Of a stretch of DNA of 64,000 bases, positions 8,598 through 18,000 are shown in pieces. Below the pieces are notes generated by a model. It did not search any database and had not been told where the DNA came from. It saw only the letters and a list, made by a program, of their open reading frames with translations. Source of the DNA: JBBRWO01 sp964388455 (GTDB lineage: Bacteria; Actinomycetota; Coriobacteriia; Anaerosomatales; JAAXUF01); NCBI GenBank assembly GCA_964388455.1, contig CAYMAN010000007.1:1-64000 (forward strand), read 5' to 3'. The position numbers and the translations under genes are program-made. The first letter of the stretch is position 1. Every line of letters begins with the position of its first letter.

Positions 8598-8804
8598 TCA
8601 GACGCTTAGGGACACTCCCAGTACGTCGCGAGCGGCGGTCCGCAATTTGTCGAGCTTCTCGGTGTCGTCGGGAGTGTGGGGAAACACGATGGCCAGAAAG
8701 AAACCAGCCTTCATGCTGATCTCACCTTTGACCTTGATCGAATCAAGACCTCGTGCCTGGCACACGCGATCGATCTCTTCGACAGCGTCATACAAGCGTC
8801 CCAC
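8598..8804 (-). CDS. Small conserved hypothetical protein (68 aa)
   Basis: A 68-residue soluble protein with an alternating helix/strand pattern: a helical start (GRLYDAVEEIDRVCQA), a strand segment IKVKGEISMKAGFFLAIVFP, then a helix DTEKLDKLRTAARDVLG. No signal peptide, membrane helix or metal motif is visible. The start is a GTG at 8804 preceded by AAAGGGTGG. A good terminator follows, which supports a real transcription unit. I do not recognise the family; the alpha/beta layout is that of a small single-domain protein. The stretch upstream (8805-8944) shows no gene. Confidence 0.65.
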   Translation of the reverse strand: MGRLYDAVEEIDRVCQARGLDSIKVKGEISMKAGFFLAIVFPHTPDDTEKLDKLRTAARDVLGVSLSV

Positions 8805-8944
8805 GTTTCACCACCCTTTCGGACGTAAGGTCCGAGCATCCCCTCGATGCGACACGAACCGTTTAGTTCACTTAATGCGTCGGCATTCTTAGGCCTCAAC
8901 TTGAGCGCCATCGCAAGGAACCTTCAGAAAACCCCCACGCGATT

Positions 8945-10552
8945 CTAACCTGAAAATCGGTTTGTGACAGGTATCCGCCGGTCTTTTCCAAAAGATTTTG
9001 GCGTGATCTTCACTCCGAGAGGTCCCTGCCGGCGCTTGTACTCCGCCCGGTCGGTCATCATCACGACCCGATCGACGACGTCCGCCGCAAAGCCAGACGC
9101 GATGATTGACTCACGCGACGCGTCTCGCTCAACGTATGCAGCGAGAATCTGATCCAGAACCGGGTACGGCGGCAGCGAGTCCTCATCGCGCTGATCAGGA
9201 CGAAGCTCCGCACTCGGGGCCTTCTCGATGGTCTCCTCGGGGATCAGCGCTGCGGCGGCCTGAGCGTTGCGCCACCTGGCGAGCTGCCACACCCGCTGCT
9301 TGAACACGTCCTTGAGCGGTGCGAAACCTCCCACCATGTCGCCATAGAGCGTCGAGTAGCCCACGGAGAGCTCGCTCTTGTTACCGGTGGCGAGCGTCAA
9401 CCAACCGAACTTGTTCGAGAGCGCCATAAGGAGCGTTCCGCGGACTCGAGCCTGAAGATTCTCCTCGGTCACGTCGACGGCATGACCTTCAAAGATCGGG
9501 TGCAGCGTATCCAGAAAGGCACTGAAGGAGCCTTCGACCGGCAGCAGCATAACGTCGATCCCGAGGTTGTCAGCCAACAGTTGTGCGTCGTCGACACTCC
9601 CCGCCGACGAGTAGCGACTCGGCATCATGACCCCGTGCACGTGCTCGGCGCCGAGCGCATCCACGGCTACGGCAGCGGTCAGTGCGCTGTCGATCCCGCC
9701 CGAGAGCCCAAGCACGACGTCACTGAAGCCGTTCTTGCGCACGTAGTCGCCGAGGCCCAGCGTCAGCGCACCGTACACCTCTGCGTCTGCATCGAGCGGC
9801 AGCGCCAGATCAGCCGACGCACCAAGCGTGGCTCCCGGAGTGAAGTCAGCGATGACCAGGTCCTCGACGAACGCCTTTCCCCGCGCGAGTACCTCGCCCC
9901 GAGGAGAGATGACGACGCTGCGTCCGTCGAAGACGAGTTCGTCTTGCCCGCCCACGAGGTTGCAATACACCAACCACGCGCCCGACTCGCGAGCCCGCTG
10001 CTGCAGCATCGATTCGCGCTCAGCGCTCTTGCCGACATAGAAGGGTGACGCCGAGATGTTCAGCAGCACGCTCGCGCCGAGCTCGACACCGGCTGCGGCA
10101 TGTTCCGGGACCCAGATGTCTTCGCATATGGTCGTCGAGAACATGGTTCCGCCGAGTTCAAAGACGCCCGTCTGCGCCCCTGGCTCGAAGTAGCGTCTCT
10201 CATCGAACACGCCGTAGTTGGGCAGTTCCTGTTTGTGATGCACATGCAGGACCCGCCCGTTCCCACACAGGGCCACGGCGTTGTACAGGTCATCGCCAAC
10301 GCGATCAACGAAACCGACCAGAACTGCGTGACGCGATGCCGCTGCAACGAGCTCGAGTGCTTCAAGGTTCTGCTCGATGAAATGCTTCTTGTGAAGCAGA
10401 TCCTCCGGGGGATAGCCGGTGATCGCCAGCTCCGGAAACAAGGTGATTCCGGCCCCCTGTTTCTCTGCTGAGACCATCACGTCGATGATCCTGCGGGCGT
10501 TGCCCTGAAGGTCCCCGACGGTGGTGTTTATCTGAGCGAGCGCAACGCGCAT
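8945..10552 (-). CDS. nadE: Glutamine-dependent NAD(+) synthase
   Basis: A 535-residue two-domain enzyme that amidates nicotinic acid adenine dinucleotide, the last step of NAD synthesis. The N-terminal nitrilase-type glutaminase has its Glu (FPELAITGYPPEDL), Lys (HHKQELPNYGVFDERRYF) and Cys (TTICEDIWVPE) triad. The C-terminal synthetase has the PP-loop LGLSGGIDSALTAAV, then NKSELSVGYSTLYGD and KAPSAELRPDQRDE. The start ATG at 10552 is preceded by GGAG at six bases; the in-frame ATG at 10585 adds 11 residues ahead of the conserved MRVALAQINTTVGD and has no comparable signal. The ammonia channel partner domains are thus fused, as in other actinobacteria. Confidence 0.95.
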   Translation of the reverse strand: MRVALAQINTTVGDLQGNARRIIDVMVSAEKQGAGITLFPELAITGYPPEDLLHKKHFIEQNLEALELVAAASRHAVLVGFVDRVGDDLYNAVALCGNGRVLHVHHKQELPNYGVFDERRYFEPGAQTGVFELGGTMFSTTICEDIWVPEHAAAGVELGASVLLNISASPFYVGKSAERESMLQQRARESGAWLVYCNLVGGQDELVFDGRSVVISPRGEVLARGKAFVEDLVIADFTPGATLGASADLALPLDADAEVYGALTLGLGDYVRKNGFSDVVLGLSGGIDSALTAAVAVDALGAEHVHGVMMPSRYSSAGSVDDAQLLADNLGIDVMLLPVEGSFSAFLDTLHPIFEGHAVDVTEENLQARVRGTLLMALSNKFGWLTLATGNKSELSVGYSTLYGDMVGGFAPLKDVFKQRVWQLARWRNAQAAAALIPEETIEKAPSAELRPDQRDEDSLPPYPVLDQILAAYVERDASRESIIASGFAADVVDRVVMMTDRAEYKRRQGPLGVKITPKSFGKDRRIPVTNRFSG

Positions 10553-10800
10553 GGCGACTCCAGCATCACTAGCGACATGATCCATCGATCCCTACTCGTA
10601 TGTGAGTCTACCCCACCGGTATGCCGCCGTTGGTGACCTGCAGGAGCTCCCAAGTGGCACCAATCTCGCTCCGTACCCATTTGGCTGCCCTCCAAAACAT
10701 CGCCTATTCGCACATTTTGAGGGAACAGCACGGGCTCGGCACCGACCCCAACGAGGGGCACGGCCTGGGTGCGTACGGTAGGCGTTCGAAAGGAAACTGC

Positions 10801-11397
10801 GTGCAGGTTGCAAAAGGAATCACCCCGTCGGCGGCGATTCGTCGCCTCACCATCGCGATCGCCCTTGCGATGGCATTCACGTTCCTGATTCACACCGTTC
10901 CGGCCAGCGCGATCACACGCGCACAGGTCATCAAACGAGCCAACACCTGGGTCAAGAAGAAGGTCCCCTACAGCCAAAGCGGCTACTACAGGGGCTACCG
11001 CCGTGACTGTTCCGGCATGGTATCGATGGCGTGGAAGCTCAAGCGCTCCTACACCTCGCGTACTCTCGGCAGCGTAGCGAAGCGCATTTCCAAGTCGAAA
11101 CTGCGCCCCGGCGATGCGATCCACACCCCCGGCCACGTCGCCATCTTCGGTGGATGGGCGAACAAGTCTCGCACCAAGTACATCGCAATCCAGCAGAGTG
11201 GCCAAGGCAAGCCCGCGAACAAGCGCGTGAAGACCTGGCGCCGAGGAGCTACTGCACTGCGCTTGCGCGGCATCAAGAACAACCCACCCAAGAAGCGCAC
11301 AATCGCGGTCGTCAAGCCCGCCGTGATTGTTCCTGCAACGACAATCCTGCCGGCTACTGCGCCGGCCGCACTTCCGGTTGCCGCGCCGTTCAACTAG
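10801..11397 (+). CDS. Secreted NlpC/P60-like cell-wall peptidase
   Basis: A 198-residue predicted exported protein. The GTG at 10801 is preceded by AAAGGA with correct spacing and is followed by a signal peptide (basic RR, hydrophobic LTIAIALAMAFTFLIHTV, cleavage near ASA). The mature region has YRRDCSGMVSMAW with the expected catalytic Cys, and RPGDAIHTPGHVAIFGG with the catalytic His. These are the NlpC/P60 (CHAP-like) landmarks of enzymes that cut peptidoglycan stem peptides. The C-terminus is a basic KKR stretch followed by a Pro/Ala/Val-rich tail. The mature protein is very lysine/arginine rich, which fits binding to anionic wall polymers. The 248 bases upstream contain no recognised gene or riboswitch. 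Confidence 0.8.
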   Translation: MQVAKGITPSAAIRRLTIAIALAMAFTFLIHTVPASAITRAQVIKRANTWVKKKVPYSQSGYYRGYRRDCSGMVSMAWKLKRSYTSRTLGSVAKRISKSKLRPGDAIHTPGHVAIFGGWANKSRTKYIAIQQSGQGKPANKRVKTWRRGATALRLRGIKNNPPKKRTIAVVKPAVIVPATTILPATAPAALPVAAPFN

Positions 11398-11404
11398 CGC
11401 GGAC

Positions 11405-12208
11405 TCACGCCCCCAAACCATGAACGGCTTGGGCGAGCTCTGACACGAACACACGCAGGTCCGTGGTATCGCGCTGCCGTCTGACGATGGCACTGCCGAC
11501 GACGACACCGTCGGCGATGCGCGATACCACGGCCGCTTGCTGTGGTGTCGAGACCCCAAAACCGACTGCTACCGGCAGCGGCGTGGCCGCTCGAACCCGC
11601 TCGACAAGCGCCGAGAGCTCCTCGGGCAGCTCTGTACGCTCCCCCGTCACCCCGGTGGTGGAGACGCAATAGACGAAGCCCGCCGAGGCTTCGCCGACGC
11701 GAGCCAGCCGCTCTGGGGTCGAGGTGGGAGCGGCGAGGAAGACTGTGTCGATGCCGTGTGAGGCCGCAAGCCACGGGGCTGCCATGTCGGGCGGCAGATC
11801 CGGCACGATGACGCCTCCGATCCCCGCAGTCCTCATGGACTCGGCAACCTGGGCCATGCCTCCGCGCATCAACGGATTCAGATACGTCATCAACGCCACA
11901 GGCGGGGCATCCGGCCCGGCATTCGCAAGGAACTCGGCTGCCAGATCGATGGTCTCGGCGAGACCGAAGACGCCTCCGGCCGCATCTCGGGCGACCTCAG
12001 CCGCATCGCGGATCACGGGACCATCTGCGAGCGGATCGGCGAACGGAACGCCGAGTTCGATGAGATCCGCACCTGACTCCGCCAGGACCTGCAACGCGGT
12101 CAAGGCTCCGGCGCGGTCGGGGTATCCGCCCATGATGTAGGCGACCAGAGCCGGGCGACCCTTGGTGAAGGCGCGACCGAGCCCCCCGCTCTCCTTGGGA
12201 TCAGTCAA
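11405..12208 (-). CDS. trpA: Tryptophan synthase alpha chain
   Basis: A 267-residue TIM-barrel that splits indole-3-glycerol phosphate to indole and glyceraldehyde-3-phosphate. [16 protein letters not shown] contains the catalytic Glu and Asp equivalent to E49 and D60 of the E. coli enzyme, and the C-terminal GFGVST and GSAIV phosphate loops are present. The best start is a TTG at 12208 that overlaps the trpB stop by eight bases. It gives exactly the family length, and no ATG or GTG is available before the conserved region. It is the last gene of the trp operon and converges on the NlpC/P60 gene with an eight-base gap. Confidence 0.93.
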   Translation of the reverse strand: MTDPKESGGLGRAFTKGRPALVAYIMGGYPDRAGALTALQVLAESGADLIELGVPFADPLADGPVIRDAAEVARDAAGGVFGLAETIDLAAEFLANAGPDAPPVALMTYLNPLMRGGMAQVAESMRTAGIGGVIVPDLPPDMAAPWLAASHGIDTVFLAAPTSTPERLARVGEASAGFVYCVSTTGVTGERTELPEELSALVERVRAATPLPVAVGFGVSTPQQAAVVSRIADGVVVGSAIVRRQRDTTDLRVFVSELAQAVHGLGA

Positions 12209-13436
12209 CTCCGAGGCCCGCCTCACGGACGATATCGATATCCTTGTCGCCTCGGCCCGAGACGGTGACCACGACGGTCGCGTCCGGGCCAAGCTCGGCG
12301 GCAAGCCGCGGCAGCAGCGCAAGTGCGTGGCTCGACTCGATCGCCGGAATGATGCCTTCGAGTTTGGTGAGCTGTTCGAACGCCGAGAGCGCCTCCTGAT
12401 CCGTGACCGCCTCGTATCGCACGAGACCCTCGTCTTTAAAGTAGGCGTGCTCCGGCCCGACACCCGGGTAGTCCAGACCAGCGGAGATCGAATATGCCTC
12501 GAGCGGGTTGCCCGCGTCGTCTTGGAGCAGATAGCTGTAGAAGCCGTGCAGCACTCCGGGAAAGCCTAGGGTCATCGACGCACCGGTCTTATCGGTGTCG
12601 ACCCCCAGACCGGCGGCCTCTGCCCCCACGAGCAATGGTCGACCCAGTACATCGCCACCGAGGACGAACGGATAGAACGTACCGATCGCGTTACTCCCGC
12701 CACCGACACAGGCCACCACAGCATCGACGTTGTAAACCTCACGAGCCTGCAGCTGGTCGATGATCTCGAGTCCGATCACGCTCTGGAAATCGCGGACCAT
12801 CATGGGGTACGGATGCGGTCCGACCGCCGAGCCGAGAACGTAGAACGTGTCGTCCACACGCTCGACCCAGTGCCGCAACGCTGCGGTGACTGCGTCGGAA
12901 AGCGTTCCCTGCCCGTCAGTCACGGGGACCACCTCTGCGCCGAGCAAGCGCATCTTGTAGACGTTGAGCGACTGGCGACGGATGTCCTCGGCGCCCATGA
13001 ACACGACGCACTCGAGGTCCATCAGAGCGGCTGTCGTGGCGGTGGCGACACCGTGCTGACCCGCCCCCGTCTCGGCGATGACGCGTTTCTTGCCCATGCG
13101 TTTGGCGAGCAGGCACTGACCGAGCGTGTTGTTGATCTTGTGCGCGCCGGTATGGCACAGGTCTTCTCGCTTGAGAAACACGGTGCCCAGACCGACCGCC
13201 TTCGCGAGCCGTTTGGCGTTGTAGAGCGGCGTGATGCGGCCAACATAGTCGTGGCGCAGGTCTTCGAGCTCGGCTTCGAACTCGGGGTCGTCGAGCGCCG
13301 CGGCATACGCGGCGGTGAGTTCTTCAAGTGCGGGAACGACCGTCTCGGGAACGAATCTGCCTCCGTACGGGCCGAAGAAACCGGAGGCATCCGGCCCGGA
13401 GTAGACGGACTCGGCGGATGGGAACAGCTCACTCAT
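12201..13436 (-). CDS. trpB: Tryptophan synthase beta chain (canonical TrpB1)
   Basis: A 411-residue PLP enzyme that condenses indole with serine. [11 protein letters not shown] opens the conserved core, [10 protein letters not shown] carries the PLP-binding lysine, [10 protein letters not shown] the catalytic Glu, and [10 protein letters not shown] the phosphate loop. This is the normal TrpA-dependent form. It overlaps trpF by eight bases upstream and trpA by eight bases downstream. The operon also contains a TrpB2 copy at 14079, so the organism carries two different beta chains in one transcript. Confidence 0.96.
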   Translation of the reverse strand: MSELFPSAESVYSGPDASGFFGPYGGRFVPETVVPALEELTAAYAAALDDPEFEAELEDLRHDYVGRITPLYNAKRLAKAVGLGTVFLKREDLCHTGAHKINNTLGQCLLAKRMGKKRVIAETGAGQHGVATATTAALMDLECVVFMGAEDIRRQSLNVYKMRLLGAEVVPVTDGQGTLSDAVTAALRHWVERVDDTFYVLGSAVGPHPYPMMVRDFQSVIGLEIIDQLQAREVYNVDAVVACVGGGSNAIGTFYPFVLGGDVLGRPLLVGAEAAGLGVDTDKTGASMTLGFPGVLHGFYSYLLQDDAGNPLEAYSISAGLDYPGVGPEHAYFKDEGLVRYEAVTDQEALSAFEQLTKLEGIIPAIESSHALALLPRLAAELGPDATVVVTVSGRGDKDIDIVREAGLGVD

Positions 13437-14082
13437 GTGTCTGCGCCTCTCTGTCGGCTGCTCGCACGGCAGCACAGAATTCGATCACTTTCTGGTGGTC
13501 TTTCTTCCCCGGTGCAGACTCTACCCCAGATGACACGTCCACGGCATACGGACGCAACACAGCGATACACTCGCCAACGTTGTGCGGATCAAGCCCCCCG
13601 GCCACAAAGAATGGAACCCTCCCGGAGACCTCGCCGACTGCTTGCCAGTCGAATGTTTGCGAGGTACCGCCCGCTTTGCCAGCTACGAACGTGTCGAAGA
13701 GGAGGGCGGCGGCGTGGTCCCGGTAGGGTCCTGCCATCTGACTATCGAAATCCGTCCCAACGCCGATCACCTTGATGACCGGTACGCAGACGGCGTCGCA
13801 GTCCTCCGGCGACTCGTGTCCGCTGAACTGCACTGCGGTCAGCCCGCACGCCGAAACCGCCGCTGCGATCTCCTCGGCGAACGCGTCGACGAAGACGCCC
13901 ACCCTCGCGACCGGCAGCGGAACGACCGCAAGTGCTGCTGCTGCCTGGCCGAGCGTCACCTGCCGAGGCGACGGCGCGAAGATGACGCCGATCGCGTCAG
14001 CCCCGGCCGCCACGGCGACTGCCGCGTCCTCGGCGTTGGTGATGCCGCAGATCTTGATGCGAGTGCGATGGGGCTGGCTCAC
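13429..14082 (-). CDS. trpF: Phosphoribosylanthranilate isomerase
   Basis: A 217-residue TIM-barrel isomerase. [13 protein letters not shown] contains the catalytic Cys, the next strand has [11 protein letters not shown], and [31 protein letters not shown] (with catalytic Asp) and [14 protein letters not shown] follow in family order. The start is a GTG at 14082 whose last two bases overlap the stop of the TrpB2 gene (GTGA). The ATG of trpB lies inside its last codons, so translation is coupled in both directions. Confidence 0.95.
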   Translation of the reverse strand: MSQPHRTRIKICGITNAEDAAVAVAAGADAIGVIFAPSPRQVTLGQAAAALAVVPLPVARVGVFVDAFAEEIAAAVSACGLTAVQFSGHESPEDCDAVCVPVIKVIGVGTDFDSQMAGPYRDHAAALLFDTFVAGKAGGTSQTFDWQAVGEVSGRVPFFVAGGLDPHNVGECIAVLRPYAVDVSSGVESAPGKKDHQKVIEFCAAVRAADREAQTHE

Positions 14083-15428
14083 AGGTCGTCTCCGCAGAGT
14101 GTGCCGCCGGCGGCGAAGTCGTAGTCCTCGAGCTGTCCCGTGTTGTACGCGTCGTAGGCGGCCAGGTCGAAGTTGCCGTGGCCGGAGAGGCAGAACAGGA
14201 TGGTGCGGTCCTCGCCGGCCTCTTGCGCTGCGAGCGCCTCGTCGATAGCGGCGCGGATGGCGTGGCTCGACTCCGGTGCAGGCAAGATGCCCTCGGCGCG
14301 GGCGAACTGGATGGCTGCGGCGAAGCACTCGGTCTGGTTGACCGCCACGGCCTCGACATCGCCGGAGTGGACCAGCGCGCTTACCAGAGGAGAGTCGCCG
14401 TGGTAGCGCAGGCCACCCGCGTGGATGCCAGCGGGCACGAAGTCATGGCCTAGCGTGTACATCATCATCTGCGGCGTCATGCCGGCCTCGTCACCAAGGT
14501 CGTAGCGGTACTCGCCCTTGGTGAGCGTGGGGCACGCCTTGGGCTCGACGCCCACCAAGCGGGCCTTGCTGCGTCCGTTGAGACGCTCGCGGTAGTACGG
14601 GAACGCGATACCGGCGAAGTTCGAGCCGCCACCTACACACCCGATGACCACGTCGGCCTCGGCCTCGGCCATCTGCATCTGAAGGATAGACTCCTCCCCG
14701 ATGATCGTCTGGTGCAAGATCACGTGATTGAGCACGCTGCCAAGCGCATAGTGCGTGTCGTCGCGACCGACGGCGTCCTCGACGGCCTCAGAGATCGCGA
14801 TGCCGAGCGACCCGAGCGACGTGGGGTCCATCTCGAGCACGTGGCGGCCGGCGGCGGTCTGCGTGCTCGGCGACGAGATGACATTGGCGCCGTACGACTC
14901 CATGAGCATGCGGCGGTACGGCTTCTGCTCGTAGCTGATGCCAACCATGTAGACGGTGCACTCCATGTCGAACAGCGCGCACGCGATGGAAAGCGCGCTG
15001 CCCCACTGGCCGGCGCCCGTCTCGGTGGAGAGACGCTTGATGCCCTCCTGCTTGTTGTAGTAAGCCTGCGGAATCGCGGTATTGGGCTTATGGGAACCGG
15101 CCGGCGACACGCCCTCGTACTTGTAGAAGATCTTGATGCCCGCAGGCAAGCCAAGGTCACGCTCAAGCTGGGTCGCGCGGATCAACGGGGCGGGGCGGTA
15201 GGTCTTGAGGACCTCTTGGACCTGCTCGGGGATCTCGATGAAGCGCTCCTGACTCATCTCCTGCTTGATGAGCTCCATCGGGAAGATGGGAGTGAACGCT
15301 TCGGGGCCGACGGGGTTACCGTCTGGGCCGAGCGGCGGCGCGAGCGGCTCGGGCAAGTCCGGCTGGACGTTGTACCAGGCCGTGGGCATATCCTTCTCGG
15401 CTAGCAGGAACCTTCTCTGGTCGGTCAT
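14079..15428 (-). CDS. TrpB2-type tryptophan synthase beta-like protein (TIGR01415/COG1350)
   Basis: A 449-residue PLP-dependent lyase. It has the N-terminal extension characteristic of TrpB2 (RRFLLAEKDMPTAWYNVQPD), a Lys in GVSPAGSHKPN where canonical TrpB has GAHKINN, ETGAGQWGSAL, and the phosphate loop CVGGGSNFAG. TrpB2 enzymes make tryptophan from indole and serine without depending on TrpA. Some are thought to scavenge indole. The start ATG at 15428 is preceded by GAGGAAAGG; a second ATG seven codons upstream is less well placed. It sits between trpC and trpF, with canonical trpB two genes downstream. Confidence 0.94.
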   Translation of the reverse strand: MTDQRRFLLAEKDMPTAWYNVQPDLPEPLAPPLGPDGNPVGPEAFTPIFPMELIKQEMSQERFIEIPEQVQEVLKTYRPAPLIRATQLERDLGLPAGIKIFYKYEGVSPAGSHKPNTAIPQAYYNKQEGIKRLSTETGAGQWGSALSIACALFDMECTVYMVGISYEQKPYRRMLMESYGANVISSPSTQTAAGRHVLEMDPTSLGSLGIAISEAVEDAVGRDDTHYALGSVLNHVILHQTIIGEESILQMQMAEAEADVVIGCVGGGSNFAGIAFPYYRERLNGRSKARLVGVEPKACPTLTKGEYRYDLGDEAGMTPQMMMYTLGHDFVPAGIHAGGLRYHGDSPLVSALVHSGDVEAVAVNQTECFAAAIQFARAEGILPAPESSHAIRAAIDEALAAQEAGEDRTILFCLSGHGNFDLAAYDAYNTGQLEDYDFAAGGTLCGDDL

Positions 15429-15466
15429 GTGGCGCCCCTTTCCTCGCATGTCCCCAGTAGTTGAAG

Positions 15467-16270
15467 CTATTCGGTCACGGGCCGCTTGGCGACACCCGTC
15501 AACTCCTGCAGTACGTCTTCCGGAAACTCAGCGCGCATCAGCTTCTCGCCGACAAGGACTGCGTCGGCTCCAGCCTCGGCTGCGGCCGCGACATGCGCAC
15601 GCTTCTTCACGCCACTTTCAGCGACTGCGACGGCGCCCGAGGCCCTGACCTCACCCAGCAGCGGCGCAACGCGTTCAGGCGAGACCTCGAGTGTGCGCAA
15701 GTCACGGCTGTTCACGCCGATGAGCTGGGCCTTTGCGGCGAGAGCGATCTGCAGCTCCGCGTGATCGTGAACCTCGACCAGCGCGGTGAGTCCGAGCGTT
15801 GTCGCAAGATCCAGGTACTCGGCCAGTGACTCGCCAAGAATGCTCACCATGAGCAGTACCGCGTCGGCGCCGTAGCCCCGGGCGATGAAGAGCTGCATCG
15901 GGTCGACCACGAAGTCCTTGCAGAGAACAGGGATGTCGACAGCGTCAGCGACATCCGAGAGGTCGGTGAACGCTCCCCCGAAGAAGTCCGGCTCCGTGAG
16001 CACACTGATGCACGCCGCTCCTCCGTCCTGGTAGTGAAGCGCCTGCTTGGACGCCTCGCAGTGCGGCGCTATGGCACCTCGACTGGGCGACGCCTTCTTG
16101 ACCTCGGCGATCACGGCGACATCGATGCGGTCGCGCAACGCCGCTACAAAGTTGCGCGGCGGTCGCGCGGCGCATGCGATACGCTCGAGGTCGGTGCGAG
16201 TGAGGTCGCTCAGCTCCACGCTGAGCGCGAGGCGACGCGCCTCGATGACGGTATCGAGGAAGCTGGTCAT
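15467..16270 (-). CDS. trpC: Indole-3-glycerol phosphate synthase
   Basis: A 267-residue TIM-barrel that closes the indole ring. VAVIAEVKKASPSRGAI contains the Glu and Lys of the active site, VLCKDFVVDPMQLFIARGYGADAVLLM the second catalytic Lys, GVNSRDLRTLEV the Asn/Arg segment, and AVAESGVK the C-terminal Glu-Ser. The ATG at 16270 overlaps the trpGD stop by one base (TGATG) and is preceded by GGAG; an ATG four codons upstream is also possible. Confidence 0.95.
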   Translation of the reverse strand: MTSFLDTVIEARRLALSVELSDLTRTDLERIACAARPPRNFVAALRDRIDVAVIAEVKKASPSRGAIAPHCEASKQALHYQDGGAACISVLTEPDFFGGAFTDLSDVADAVDIPVLCKDFVVDPMQLFIARGYGADAVLLMVSILGESLAEYLDLATTLGLTALVEVHDHAELQIALAAKAQLIGVNSRDLRTLEVSPERVAPLLGEVRASGAVAVAESGVKKRAHVAAAAEAGADAVLVGEKLMRAEFPEDVLQELTGVAKRPVTE

Positions 16271-18000
16271 CACGAGCTCCATTCCGTGTCGGGCTTGGCG
16301 CGACTCGCGATGGCCGCGAGGCGACGCGACACAGCGGCGAGCGTGTCGAGTGCTTCGAGCGCGTGACCAGAGTCGATCGATGCGCGTGCGAGCACGACTC
16401 CCTCGGCGAGGTCGGCGACCTTGCCAGCTGCGAGCAGCGCGGCGGCGGCGTTGATGACGACGACATCGCGCCTCGGGCCGGTCTCGCCGCCGAGGATGCT
16501 GCGCACGATGACCGCGTTCTCAGCGGCGTCGCCTCCGGCGATGTCGGCGAGCGTGCCGCGGGCGATGCCGACGGACTCCGGCGTGACCTCGAAGGTGCGC
16601 ACGTTGCCGCGCACGGCGTCGTACTCCGAGACGACGGTGGGACCGGTCGTGCTGACCTCGTCCATGCCCGGGTGGCCGTTGACGACCAGCACGCGCTCGG
16701 CACCGAGACGGCCGGCGACCTCGGCCATGACCGGCGCGAGCTTGGGGTCGTAGATGCCGAGCAGTTGGCGCTTGGCGCCTGCGGGGTTGGTGAGCGGGCC
16801 GAGCAGGTTGAAGACCGTGCGGATGCCGATCTCTCGGCGAGTCGGACCCGCGTGGCGCATCGAGGAGTGCAACGCCTGCGCGAACAGGAAACCGACGCCC
16901 GCCTCATCCACGCAGCGCGCGACGTCTGCCGGCGACAGGTCGATGGTGACCCCGAGCGCCTCGAGCACGTCCGCGCTCCCCGCCGCCGAGGAGACCGCGC
17001 GGTTGCCGTGCTTGGCGACTGGCACGCCGGCGCCCGCGACCACGAACGCCGTCGTCGTCGAGATGTTGAACGTGTGCAGCCCATCGCCACCGGTGCCGCA
17101 GGTGTCGATGTAGCCGGTCACGCTGGGACGCACGGGCGTCGCATGTTCGCGCATGGCGCGGGCGAACCCGACGATCTCGTCGACGGTCTCCCCCTTCATT
17201 CGCATCGCGGTGATGAGCGAGCTTATCTGGGAAGGAGTGGCCTCGCCGTCCATGATCTGGTTCATGACCACATACGCCTCGGTCTCGGAGAGCGACGACC
17301 CCATTGCGACCCGACCGATGGCGCCCGCGGTGGTGGTGACCTCGGCTGTTCCGGCGCTCGCACGCGCGCTTCCGCCGGCGGCCGCGACCAGGCCCGGTGC
17401 ACCACTGGCCTCATCGGCGAGCGGTACCTCCCCGCTGACATCAAGGAAGTTGGCGAGCAGCTTCGCGCCCTCGGGCGTGAGCACGCTCTCCGGGTGGAAC
17501 TGCACGCCGTAGATGGGCAGTTCGCGGTGGCGGAGCGCCATGATGACGCCGTCGGGCGTGTGCGCCGTGACCTCGAGGATGTCGGGCACGCTCGCGACGT
17601 CCACGCACAGCGAGTGGTACCGCGTAGCCGAGAACGGATTCGGGATGCCGGTGAACAACCCGGCGCCATCGTGCGTGACCTCGTCCGTCTTGCCGTGCAC
17701 CGGCTTGGGCGAGCGGCACACGGTTCCGCCGAACACCTCCGCGATGCACTGATGCCCGAGACAAACGCCGAGCAGCGGGACGCCGCTAGCGGCTGCGGCC
17801 CGGATGACATCGCGGGAGATGCCGGCGTCCTCGGGAGTCCCGGGACCGGGCGAGACGACGATGCCAGCGGGTGCGAGGGCCAGAGCCTCGGCTGCGGTGA
17901 GGGCATCGTTGCGTCGGACTTCGACATCGGCCCCCAAAGCGGCCAGTAGCTGTACAAGGTTGTACGTAAACGAGTCGTAATTGTCGACGACGAGTATCAC
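16270..18000 (-). CDS. trpGD: Fused anthranilate synthase amidotransferase / anthranilate phosphoribosyltransferase
   Basis: A 576-residue bifunctional protein. Residues 1-190 are the class I glutamine amidotransferase TrpG: VDNYDSFTYNLVQ, catalytic Cys in GVCLGHQC, and YGVQFHPESVLTPEG with the catalytic His. An Ala/Gly/Thr-rich linker of about 45 residues follows. From about residue 240 comes TrpD: GYIDTCGTGGDGLHTFNIST (PRPP-binding GTGGD), KHGNRAVSSAAGSADVLEALG, and the long C-terminal domain. Fusion in this order is known from enterobacteria. The GTG start overlaps the trpE stop (GTGA) and has GGGAGG upstream. Confidence 0.95.
   Translation of the reverse strand: MILVVDNYDSFTYNLVQLLAALGADVEVRRNDALTAAEALALAPAGIVVSPGPGTPEDAGISRDVIRAAAASGVPLLGVCLGHQCIAEVFGGTVCRSPKPVHGKTDEVTHDGAGLFTGIPNPFSATRYHSLCVDVASVPDILEVTAHTPDGVIMALRHRELPIYGVQFHPESVLTPEGAKLLANFLDVSGEVPLADEASGAPGLVAAAGGSARASAGTAEVTTTAGAIGRVAMGSSLSETEAYVVMNQIMDGEATPSQISSLITAMRMKGETVDEIVGFARAMREHATPVRPSVTGYIDTCGTGGDGLHTFNISTTTAFVVAGAGVPVAKHGNRAVSSAAGSADVLEALGVTIDLSPADVARCVDEAGVGFLFAQALHSSMRHAGPTRREIGIRTVFNLLGPLTNPAGAKRQLLGIYDPKLAPVMAEVAGRLGAERVLVVNGHPGMDEVSTTGPTVVSEYDAVRGNVRTFEVTPESVGIARGTLADIAGGDAAENAVIVRSILGGETGPRRDVVVINAAAALLAAGKVADLAEGVVLARASIDSGHALEALDTLAAVSRRLAAIASRAKPDTEWSS

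Noticed and set aside
10553..10800. Possible c-di-AMP (ydaO) or other riboswitch upstream of the NlpC/P60-like gene
   Set aside because: Such genes in actinobacteria often follow a ydaO element, and the stretch has GACCCC/GAGGGG and GGCCTGGGTGCG, but the conserved ydaO core and its GGGTGAA-type segment are absent and no pseudoknot layout could be drawn.
16363..17949. Long open frame of 528 codons on the plus strand
   Set aside because: It is antisense to trpGD in a high-GC gene, has no recognisable motifs and no Shine-Dalgarno site, while the minus-strand reading has a complete set of TrpG and TrpD motifs.
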